DNA from: Methanobacteriota archaeon
GTDB taxonomy: Archaea > Methanobacteriota > Methanobacteria > Methanobacteriales > Methanobacteriaceae
Direction of reading: 5' to 3'
Length of the DNA: 49,868 nt
NCBI GenBank assembly: GCA_023440975.1
Contig: JAEZRD010000041.1
Span: forward strand, 1-49,868
Shown: in pieces, positions 34,237 through 41,837 of the stretch
How the letters are laid out: each line of letters begins with the position of its first letter
Position numbering within the stretch: the first letter of the stretch is position 1
Program-made: the position numbers and the translations under genes
The notes under the pieces: generated by a model
Told to the model about the DNA's origin: nothing
Databases searched by the model: none
What the model saw: only the letters and a program-made list of their open reading frames with translations

Positions 34237-34632
34237 TTATTTTTTATTTAACATTTCTAAAATTTCATCATTTTGTTTTTTTAATAATTCATTTTGTTTT
34301 AATATAATTTGATTTTGATGAGCAAGTTTATCTAGTTCTTTTCTCATTTGTTGAATTGAAATGTTCTCATCAGAATGTTTTTCTTCATTATCAATACCTT
34401 CATTTTTAGCTAAGACTGCTTTTTCAATATAATAATTTAAGCGATCTTCAACTTGGTTTTCAGGCAATCCATTATTTACATCTTGTTTTAAATACATTTG
34501 AATCTCTGGACCAATACTTACATCAAGATTATTAGATTTTAATTTATTTTTAAAACCTTGACTTAATGAAAAACCTCCAGTTAATTCTTTCACTTTTTCT
34601 TTTGCTGGTGAATCTTTATCAAATAATGACAT
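34237..34632 (-). CDS. Coiled-coil hypothetical protein
   Basis: A 131-residue hydrophilic protein without membrane segments or cysteines. The last 45 residues (MRKELDKLAHQNQIILKQNE and on) form a clear heptad coiled coil, and the middle region is acidic. No ribosome binding site precedes the ATG at 34632, but TATA-like AT-rich sequence lies within about 30 bases, so the mRNA may be leaderless. It converges on the methyltransferase-like gene 12 bases away. I recognise no family. Confidence 0.7.
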   Translation of the reverse strand: MSLFDKDSPAKEKVKELTGGFSLSQGFKNKLKSNNLDVSIGPEIQMYLKQDVNNGLPENQVEDRLNYYIEKAVLAKNEGIDNEEKHSDENISIQQMRKELDKLAHQNQIILKQNELLKKQNDEILEMLNKK

Positions 34633-34756
34633 GATTATTATGTATTTAATTATATTTTAAAAAAAGTTTTGTATTGAAAAAAAATATTGTTTAATAAATA
34701 GAAAATAAAATAATTTTAAAAAAAAAGTAGTTAATAGTAAAAAAATATGAATTTTT

Positions 34757-35026
34757 TTACATTAATCTTCTAACATCGGTTACTTGAATACTTTCAACAT
34801 CTGAAAGATCATTTAAAGCTGCTTCAGTTGCTTCAGTTCCACCTTCACCATCATCTACAACGACCATAGTGTTTAAAGCTATTAAACCAAATGCAACAGG
34901 TTCTTCTTCAATTTTGTGGAATTCAGCATCATCAGGTATTGATGATTCAATGTCAGCTTTTAATTGTTCTAAATCAGTTTCAGGACTTACTGGCATGACT
35001 TTAATAGTTGCTACAACTTCTCCCAT
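34757..35026 (-). CDS. ef1b: Elongation factor 1-beta (aEF-1beta)
   Basis: An 89-residue guanine nucleotide exchange factor for aEF-1alpha, complete and of usual archaeal length. GEVVATIKVMPVSPETDLEQL starts the fold (given here as its key residues), and the C-terminal ends in DVRRLM. ATG at 35026 is placed nine bases after GGAGG; an ATG two codons earlier is too close to that site. The 53-aa zinc-ribbon gene lies 42 bases upstream in the same direction, a pairing common in archaea. Confidence 0.95.
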   Translation of the reverse strand: MGEVVATIKVMPVSPETDLEQLKADIESSIPDDAEFHKIEEEPVAFGLIALNTMVVVDDGEGGTEATEAALNDLSDVESIQVTDVRRLM

Positions 35027-35068
35027 AATCATTCCTCCAATTAATAGTTTTCATGAAATAAATTTTAT

Positions 35069-35230
35069 TTATGGTCCTTCAAATCCGCAATCACATGTGT
35101 ATGCGTGACCGAAAGTTCTACATTTTTCACATCTTGCGATGAGTTTACCGCATTGTGGACATTTAAATTGAACATATGTTTCAATTAATGGTATTTCTTG
35201 TTTACAAGATTGACAAAATACTTTTTCCAT
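35069..35230 (-). CDS. Small zinc-ribbon protein (HVO_2753-like)
   Basis: A 53-residue protein with four zinc knuckles: CQSC (Cys6/Cys9), CPQC (Cys24/Cys27), CEKC (Cys34/Cys37) and CDC (Cys46/Cys48), ending in GFEGP. The layout closely resembles a conserved archaeal two-zinc-ribbon family known from Haloferax (HVO_2753). GGTGATT precedes the ATG at 35230. It lies between the MfnE-like kinase and aEF-1beta genes. The link with translation factors suggests a role in translation or RNA binding, which is inference. Confidence 0.88.
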   Translation of the reverse strand: MEKVFCQSCKQEIPLIETYVQFKCPQCGKLIARCEKCRTFGHAYTCDCGFEGP

Positions 35231-35232
35231 TC

Positions 35233-35904
35233 TTAATCACCTTTAATATATGTGTATGGGAACATATTTAGGTTCCCTTGATTTTTAATTATAGATAAAA
35301 CTCTCTTAGGAAAGTTTCCATTTACAACGTAACAATCAGACTCGAATCGTATTAAAAGAGAGGGTAACATTAAGTCGATTGATGTTTCTTCAAAAGTTAG
35401 TAGTTTTTTTACATCAATTTCTTCAATAAATTTGGACCCCTCAACTGTAGGTTGTCGAGTATATATACCATTTACATTTGTTGCTATTAAAAGTTTTGCA
35501 TTTAATAGGTGTGAAATATATGCAGATATTGAATCTGAAGTTACATCCCAACTATGTTTAAATGGATCATTGTCTTTTAATATTTGTGAACATAATAATA
35601 TTGGTATTTTTCCTTGTTTTGATATTTGTTTAGCTTCAGTAATTGTTGTTGCAAGTTCTGTGTAATCAAATTTATCATTTAATAATTTTGCTAGTATATC
35701 CATAGAATTTATGGCTGTTTCATGTGTTACATCTTCAGAAAATCTTATATCATCATCATATTTTCGAATTAAGTTGGCAAATTCCCCTCCCCCTATTATT
35801 AAGAGAGTATTTGTTCCTTTTAATTCTTTTATAAGTGCAATTGCACTTTTTGGAAATAGACTACCTCCAATTTTTATAACCCATTCAATTATTTTAACCA
35901 CCAC
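35233..35904 (-). CDS. mfnE: Amino acid kinase family protein, probable methanofuran kinase MfnE
   Basis: A 223-residue kinase of the aspartate/glutamate/uridylate kinase superfamily. VIKIGGSLFP near the N-terminus and LLIIGGGEFANLIRKY provide the glycine loops, and HSWDVTSDSISAYIS with LLIATNVNGIYT form the nucleotide-binding part. Methanogen proteins of this size and context phosphorylate the furan intermediate (F1-P to F1-PP) in methanofuran synthesis, so MfnE is the best guess. No ATG fits: the frame opens at GTG 35904, and a GGTGG site lies before a possible ATT start at the conserved IEWVIKIGG. It ends three bases before the zinc-ribbon gene start. Confidence 0.68.
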   Translation of the reverse strand: MVVKIIEWVIKIGGSLFPKSAIALIKELKGTNTLLIIGGGEFANLIRKYDDDIRFSEDVTHETAINSMDILAKLLNDKFDYTELATTITEAKQISKQGKIPILLCSQILKDNDPFKHSWDVTSDSISAYISHLLNAKLLIATNVNGIYTRQPTVEGSKFIEEIDVKKLLTFEETSIDLMLPSLLIRFESDCYVVNGNFPKRVLSIIKNQGNLNMFPYTYIKGD

Positions 35905-36011
35905 TAAAGAAAATATATTTTAAAATTTTTTTATATAAATTTCATTAAAAATCTGCACATGAAAAACTATTGCTTAAAACAAAACAAAGTTTAATAAAAT
36001 TAATAGTTAAC

Positions 36012-36350
36012 TCATAATAACTTTAAATCCTGAGTCACCTTATCAATAATTTCATCTTCATCAGGCCCAATACCCAAACATGTTGTAGTTGATGTAGGTA
36101 ACTGGGTTCTTCCAGCATCAGTTACTAAAAAATTAGGAATATTATTTTTTTTAGCCATCTCCTTCAAAACAAAAAGCTCCTCTAAACTAGAAACTTTAAG
36201 AACAATTTTAGCACAACCATCATCTTTCCACTTACGAATAACACTAGAATCAGCCTTATCATAAGCACCCAAAGAAGCATGACAACATTGAGCAGCTAAT
36301 TTACCCTTACCCATCTTTATATCCGTACGAACAACAATAACCTGCTTCAT
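36012..36350 (-). CDS. pth2: Peptidyl-tRNA hydrolase, Pth2 type
   Basis: A 112-residue archaeal/eukaryotic-type peptidyl-tRNA hydrolase that rescues stalled tRNAs. Key segments are KMGKGKLAAQCCHASLGAY near the N-terminus, and TDAGRTQLPTSTTTCLGIGP containing the conserved D-A-G-T-x-x-x-P-x-T core. The ATG at 36350 is preceded by GGAGGATG. It lies upstream of mfnE, the zinc-ribbon gene and aEF-1beta on the same strand, separated by about 110 bases. Confidence 0.96.
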   Translation of the reverse strand: MKQVIVVRTDIKMGKGKLAAQCCHASLGAYDKADSSVIRKWKDDGCAKIVLKVSSLEELFVLKEMAKKNNIPNFLVTDAGRTQLPTSTTTCLGIGPDEDEIIDKVTQDLKLL

Positions 36351-36524
36351 CTAAAAAACATCCTCCAAAATTATAAAAAACTTAACTAACATATACAAAT
36401 ATTTAAACATAATCTTTAATAAATATATATTTTAATATTATAAAAAAATATAACTTAATAAAAATTAATTATTTATCAAAATAACTATTCACAACAAAAT
36501 AAATTAAAAGGAATAAGATTAAAA

Positions 36525-38303
36525 ATGAGTAGAATTTCCATATTAGATCAAGATAGATGCAAACCTAAAAAATGTAATTATGTATGTATAGATTATTGTC
36601 CAGGAGTAAGAATGGAAGAAGACACAATAATCATTGACGAAAACACAAAAAAACCACTAATCTCAGAAGAATTATGTTCAGGATGCGGAATATGTACAAA
36701 CAGATGCCCATTTGGAGCAATAAATGTGATAAACATACCAGAAGCACTTGAAGAACCAATACACAGATTTGGACAAAACCAATTCGAATTATTCAACTTA
36801 CCAACATTAAAAGAAGGAAGTGTAATAGGATTACTAGGACAAAACGGAATTGGAAAATCAACAATCATGAACATCCTATCAGGAGAACTAATACCAAACC
36901 TTGGAAACTACGAAGAAACCGGAGACTGGGACAATATAATAAATTATTACAAAGGATCCCAACTACAAAACTACTTCAAAGACCTAAAAAATGGAAACAT
37001 AAAAACAATACACAAACCCCAAATGGTAGACCAACTACCAAAAGTAGTAAAAGGCAATGTAAAAACATTACTAGAACATGTAAACGAAAGAGACAAACTA
37101 GATTATGTAGTTGAAAACTTAGATTTAAAAAATGTACTAGAAAGAGATATGGTAAACCTCAGTGGAGGAGAACTCCAACGAGTAGCAATAGCAGCAACAG
37201 TACTAAGAGAAGGAGACTTCTATTACTTCGATGAACCAACATCATGGTTAGATGTAAGACAAAGAATCAATGCAACCAATGTAATAAGATCCTTAACCGA
37301 AGACAACAAATCAGTACTCATCATTGAACACGACCTTGCAACACTTGATGCATTAAGTGATAATATACACATACTTTACGGACAACCAGGAGCATATGGT
37401 GTAGTATCAGGAATGAAAGGAGTAAGAGTAGGAATAAATGCATACATTAACGGATTTTTAAAAGAAGAAAATGTGAGAATACGTAAAAAAGCAATTGAAT
37501 TCGATATAAGACCACCAACCCCCGAAGATGAAGGAAATGTCTTAACAAACTACTCTGATATAGATAAAAAATTTGAAGGATTTAATTTAAGTGCAGAAGC
37601 AGGTGAAATATACCATGATGAAATTATCACAGCATTTGGATCAAATGGAATAGGAAAAACAACATTTGCAAAAATATTAGCTGGCGAAGAAAAAGCAGAC
37701 AAAGGAAGAGTCGAAACCAAAGTAGAAATAGCTTACAAACCCCAATACATAGTATCAGACTTTGAAGGAAATGTAGAAAGCTTCTTATACATGAATGCCC
37801 CAACTTATGGATCCAACATATTCAACAGTGAAATAGGCAAACCTTTCGCATTAGAAGAACTTTTAGATAAAAATGTTAAAGATTTAAGTGGAGGAGAACT
37901 CCAAAGAGTTGCTGTAGCAACTACATTATCAAAAGATGCAGACATATACCTTTTTGATGAACCAACAGCATTCTTAGATGTTGAACAGAGATTAAATGCA
38001 GGAAGAGCTATTAGTAAAATTGTTGAAAGTAAAAATGCAGCATCATTAATCATAGACCACGATATAGTATTCATAGATTATGTATCTGATAGAGCTATGG
38101 TATTCCAGGGAGAACCGGGATTAGAAGGAAAAGCAACTGCACCTGCAGATCTTAGAACTTCAATGAACACATTCTTAAAAGATTTAAACATTACATTTAG
38201 AAGAGATAAAGAAACAAAACGTCCACGTGTAAATAAATTAGATAGTTATTTGGATAGAGAGCAAAAAGAGCAAGGAGAATATTATTATTTAATTGAGGAA
38301 TAA
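36525..38303 (+). CDS. Ribosome recycling ATPase ABCE1/Rli1
   Basis: A 592-residue ABCE1 protein that splits ribosomes after termination. The N-terminal iron-sulfur domain has eight cysteines (CKPKKC, CIDYCPG, CSGCGICTNRCP). Two ABC domains follow: the first has GLLGQNGIGKST, LSGGELQR and FDEPTSWLD, and the second has AFGSNGIGKTT, LSGGELQR and FDEPTAFLD. The hinge falls around residue 320. AAAAGGAATAAG precedes the ATG. It is monocistronic between pth2 (divergent) and the 1026-residue surface gene (convergent). Length and motifs are complete. Confidence 0.97.
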   Translation: MSRISILDQDRCKPKKCNYVCIDYCPGVRMEEDTIIIDENTKKPLISEELCSGCGICTNRCPFGAINVINIPEALEEPIHRFGQNQFELFNLPTLKEGSVIGLLGQNGIGKSTIMNILSGELIPNLGNYEETGDWDNIINYYKGSQLQNYFKDLKNGNIKTIHKPQMVDQLPKVVKGNVKTLLEHVNERDKLDYVVENLDLKNVLERDMVNLSGGELQRVAIAATVLREGDFYYFDEPTSWLDVRQRINATNVIRSLTEDNKSVLIIEHDLATLDALSDNIHILYGQPGAYGVVSGMKGVRVGINAYINGFLKEENVRIRKKAIEFDIRPPTPEDEGNVLTNYSDIDKKFEGFNLSAEAGEIYHDEIITAFGSNGIGKTTFAKILAGEEKADKGRVETKVEIAYKPQYIVSDFEGNVESFLYMNAPTYGSNIFNSEIGKPFALEELLDKNVKDLSGGELQRVAVATTLSKDADIYLFDEPTAFLDVEQRLNAGRAISKIVESKNAASLIIDHDIVFIDYVSDRAMVFQGEPGLEGKATAPADLRTSMNTFLKDLNITFRRDKETKRPRVNKLDSYLDREQKEQGEYYYLIEE

Positions 38304-38398
38304 AAATTTAAAATTTAATATGGAAAATTTATTTAAAAAAAAAATAGTTATTTAAAATTTATAAAAAAAATAAAAAAATTGAAGATTAAAAATTTTAT

Positions 38399-41300
38399 TT
38401 AATCTTCTATAATTTCAATTCTTTCTTTTTCTAATTCTTTTACAGCTTGATTTTCATCGACTTCTTCTCTTCTTCTCATTTCACCAAGACCTTCGTTGTA
38501 TGCAACATCACCAAGGAATTCAGATGAATTAGTTTTTTGATTTTCATCGAGATTTTCAGTAGCTGTAACACTAATATCTCTACCATTATCACTTGCAACA
38601 GTTACATTATTTGTAGCTGGAGTTGTTGTAGTGGTTGTTCCGGTAATAGTACCCATAACACCAGTTGCTGCAGTAATAGGATTTACTGGATTAACTGTTG
38701 TATTAGTTGTGCTTCCACCATTTGTACCTGGATTAGTGTTTCCTCCATTGTTACTGTTATTTCCACCATTATCAGAAGAATTATTATTGGTATTATCATT
38801 TGTATGAGATGTGTCATCAGGATTATCATCCTCATTATCATCCCGTTTCTTTTCTTCATCAGGCACCATATTAGTATCCGGTATTATTGGAACTATTGGT
38901 TCATCAGTACTTGGAGTATTAGTATTACCTCCATTATCTGGTGCTGGATTTTCAGGAACATCAGGAGTACTAGGTGTATCTGGAGTACTAGGAGTAACAG
39001 GGGTATCATTAGTACCATTAGTAGTGTTATCTCCAGTAGTGTTAGTAGTATTATCTACAGGAGTGGTATTAGTAGTGTTAGTAGTATTATCTACAGGAGT
39101 ATAAGGTTCAGTAACCACTATTTTACCTATATTTGAACTATTAGCATAATTAATATCATCACTAGTAAATGTAACATCAAGATTATCATAAGTTCCAGCA
39201 CTGCCTAAACTTAAATCAAATGTTACTTCGGCACTACTTGAATCTACATTAACATATTTAGTGAATTTTTCACCAAATGGATTAGTAATAGTTACAGTAC
39301 CTTTAACATGAGAACCATTAGTTGAAACTGTTACAGTTATAGTTTTACTATCCCCTTTAGTTCCAGATATATCGAATCCAGTTATACTAGTTGGGTATTG
39401 GAGTGAGTTTAAGGTTATAGTTCCATTACTTCCTTCAATACGTATAGTACTTGAATTGTATATTACATTGTAAACTAAAGTTGTACCATAATCAGGATAA
39501 CTTATGTTAGTAAAGGTTGCATCACCATTAACATCAACTACAGCAGTGTGTACATTACCATGTACATCAACAAAACTAACAGTTTGATTTTCAGCAATAC
39601 CAGTTGTATGAACAGTTACATCAGTAGTTTTATCATAATAACCAGTTTTACTCACATTATCAATTGAAGTCTTATTAGTAGTTGAAACTAAAGTTATATA
39701 ACCAATTGCTCCTTTATAATTAGTAATTCCATCATAATATATTGTGTATACATTTGTATTACCAATTTCAGGGTATACTAAATCATTAGCAACAATTTTA
39801 CCATTCTTAAATTCAACAGTTTGATTATAACCATTAGGACCAACTATAGTAACATTACCATCAGGAACAACTAAACCAGTATATCCAGTAGTGTTAACCT
39901 TAATAGTAGTGGTTATATTAGTTTTCTCATCAGGTTTACCTGTTGAACTTTGATTAGCTATAACAGTTTCATAAGGAAGAACAGTTAAATAACCATAAGA
40001 TACTGGTACATCATAGTAATATTTATCAGAAGTAAAATTCACTGAAGTGTTATAAACTCCTTCATCGCTAAGAGGTAATGTGAAACTATCTGATACTCCA
40101 TTTTTAACATTTACAGTTACGGTATAATAAACTACATTATCTTTAAATACAGTTATAGTAGCTGTACCATTAATGGTTTCATTAGTTGAAACTGTTAATG
40201 TTGTAGAAGTTGTATTTGCATAACCTACATAATTAACACTACCAATTTTTGCAATTTGTTGTTGGATAAGAGTTAATAAATCTGAAGGTACAACAACACC
40301 ATCAACGTGGAATCCATCACTTTCAGTTTTAATTACATACCACCATACAGTATAACCATTTGTAGTTAAATTTAAATTACCACTAACATATTGTTGATAA
40401 TATTCAGGATAATATTTTTGTAAGAAAGATAAAATAAAATCTTGACTTACATACTTTCCAATTGTATTATCAGCAACTCTAGCATTTATCCAAGCTTCAA
40501 CTCCATTAGGATCAGAAGTGATAATTTTATTAATATCTTCTGAACTGTTTGAAGATACTCTATGATTGTATAAAGCATAAATAATATCTAAACCAAGTGA
40601 AGATTGTGCAAGAGTACTATTAATTAATCCTGTTCCTACTGATGTATAAGCACTGGAAGGATAACTGTTAGTATGATTATTAGAAGCTATTTCACTAGCA
40701 GGTAATCCTGATAATCGTATATAGAAATATGCTCTAAACATATCACTAAGATTATAATTAATATTAAAAGTATTATTATTTATTACACTACCAGAAACTG
40801 TATTTCCACTTAACACTTTATTTGCAGATGATGAAGAAGCACCATAAGTTGCATAATTATAAAAGTTATTATTTAAAATAGTAACTAAGTTATTATAATA
40901 TACTATAGCATAATTAGCAGTTTTACTTCCTAAATCTAACTTATAAAATGTGGAATTTTGAATATCTAAAGTTCCATGATTAATTGTTATATCTGCAGTT
41001 TGATCATAATTGTAGAAAGTACAATTATTAAATGCAAGTTTAACATTTGCATCATTCACAATAAATTGAACATTAGTAAATACGGAATTAATATAAGTTG
41101 TATTTTCAGTTACTTTTATTATAGTATTATTAAGGTTAATAGCATCAATAACATTAGTAGTTACTGTAGAAGTATTTGTAGTTGGTGTGGTATCAGTGGC
41201 ATTATTAGTAGAATCTTCTATACTTGAATTATTAATTCCAGTTGTGGAATTATCTATATTATCAACGGTAGTTTCAGAGACATTATTTAGACTACTTGAA

Positions 41301-41479
41301 TTATCATTAACAACGGTTTGTTGAGAAGATATGACAGTGTTTAAAGAGTTCCCTGAATTCCCATTAGAAGTATTAGAGGCATCTGCTGCAAATGCTGATC
41401 CCATTGCTACAGCACAAACTATAGCCATTACAAGTACTACAACTATCGGAATCCATTTGTCTACCTTTTTGTTTTTCAT
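38399..41479 (-). CDS. Large secreted surface protein, one-repeat member of a pair
   Basis: A 1026-residue secreted protein. A signal peptide (about 1-31, ends GSAFAAD) is followed by a Ser/Asn/Thr-rich stretch, a short beta-helix-like part (about 115-220), and a helical domain with GYTVWWYVIK and FHVDGVVVPSDLL (about 280-420). Next come Ig-like beta modules, among them one copy of the YYD-starting repeat (TGYYDKTTDVTVHTTGI), a Thr/Pro/Asn/Asp-rich linker with EPIVPIIPDTN, and a charged 61-residue tail from GRDISVTA to the end. No C-terminal membrane anchor. GGAGGTG precedes the ATG at 41479. It is homologous over its whole plan to the 2674-residue protein next to it. Confidence 0.82.
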   Translation of the reverse strand: MKNKKVDKWIPIVVVLVMAIVCAVAMGSAFAADASNTSNGNSGNSLNTVISSQQTVVNDNSSSLNNVSETTVDNIDNSTTGINNSSIEDSTNNATDTTPTTNTSTVTTNVIDAINLNNTIIKVTENTTYINSVFTNVQFIVNDANVKLAFNNCTFYNYDQTADITINHGTLDIQNSTFYKLDLGSKTANYAIVYYNNLVTILNNNFYNYATYGASSSSANKVLSGNTVSGSVINNNTFNINYNLSDMFRAYFYIRLSGLPASEIASNNHTNSYPSSAYTSVGTGLINSTLAQSSLGLDIIYALYNHRVSSNSSEDINKIITSDPNGVEAWINARVADNTIGKYVSQDFILSFLQKYYPEYYQQYVSGNLNLTTNGYTVWWYVIKTESDGFHVDGVVVPSDLLTLIQQQIAKIGSVNYVGYANTTSTTLTVSTNETINGTATITVFKDNVVYYTVTVNVKNGVSDSFTLPLSDEGVYNTSVNFTSDKYYYDVPVSYGYLTVLPYETVIANQSSTGKPDEKTNITTTIKVNTTGYTGLVVPDGNVTIVGPNGYNQTVEFKNGKIVANDLVYPEIGNTNVYTIYYDGITNYKGAIGYITLVSTTNKTSIDNVSKTGYYDKTTDVTVHTTGIAENQTVSFVDVHGNVHTAVVDVNGDATFTNISYPDYGTTLVYNVIYNSSTIRIEGSNGTITLNSLQYPTSITGFDISGTKGDSKTITVTVSTNGSHVKGTVTITNPFGEKFTKYVNVDSSSAEVTFDLSLGSAGTYDNLDVTFTSDDINYANSSNIGKIVVTEPYTPVDNTTNTTNTTPVDNTTNTTGDNTTNGTNDTPVTPSTPDTPSTPDVPENPAPDNGGNTNTPSTDEPIVPIIPDTNMVPDEEKKRDDNEDDNPDDTSHTNDNTNNNSSDNGGNNSNNGGNTNPGTNGGSTTNTTVNPVNPITAATGVMGTITGTTTTTTPATNNVTVASDNGRDISVTATENLDENQKTNSSEFLGDVAYNEGLGEMRRREEVDENQAVKELEKERIEIIED
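38402..38584 (-). other. Shared C-terminal tail domain, small surface protein
   Basis: Codes for the last 61 residues, from GRDISVTATENLDENQ to IEIIED. 48 of 61 positions are identical to the tail of the giant protein (41841-42026), whereas the linkers before it vary. It is acidic/basic mixed, predicted helical, and centred on GDVAYNEGLGEMRRRE. Confidence 0.75.
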
Positions 41480-41837
41480 ATTTTCACCTCCATTTAAATC
41501 TATTATGGTAAATCAATTTTTTGATGATAAACAATCAGTATAAAACAAAATTAGCTAGTTTGAACCAATCTTGTTTTAACAAATGATTTTTAACATCAAT
41601 GATATTTTCTATATTCAATATAATATAAAAAACTTTCCAAAATAGCGAACATTAATGTTTAATAAAAATAATGAAAATATTGTAAAAGTTGAATATAAAA
41701 ATATTTTAAAAAAAGTTCATATGAATGAATCAAAATTTTTTTGATATGAAAATGAATATTATAATAAAATTTAAGAAAAATAAAATAAAAGAAAAAAAGA
41801 AAGAAAAAATAATTAAAAATTATTTTCAAAGAAAAAT
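41480..41837. promoter_or_regulatory. Upstream region of the 1026-residue surface gene
   Basis: A 358-base gap with no gene. On the minus strand TTTTTTATATTATATTG (about 41617-41633) is a likely TATA box, about 140-155 bases before the ATG at 41479. A leader of over 100 bases before the GGAGGTG site would then be expected. The part next to 41838 is A/G-rich on the plus strand, which reads as T-runs after the giant gene on the minus strand and may end its transcript. Confidence 0.45.

Noticed and set aside
38537..39136. Plus-strand open frames opposite the 1026-residue surface gene
   Set aside because: Low-complexity antisense of Thr/Asn/Pro linker codons; no start signals.
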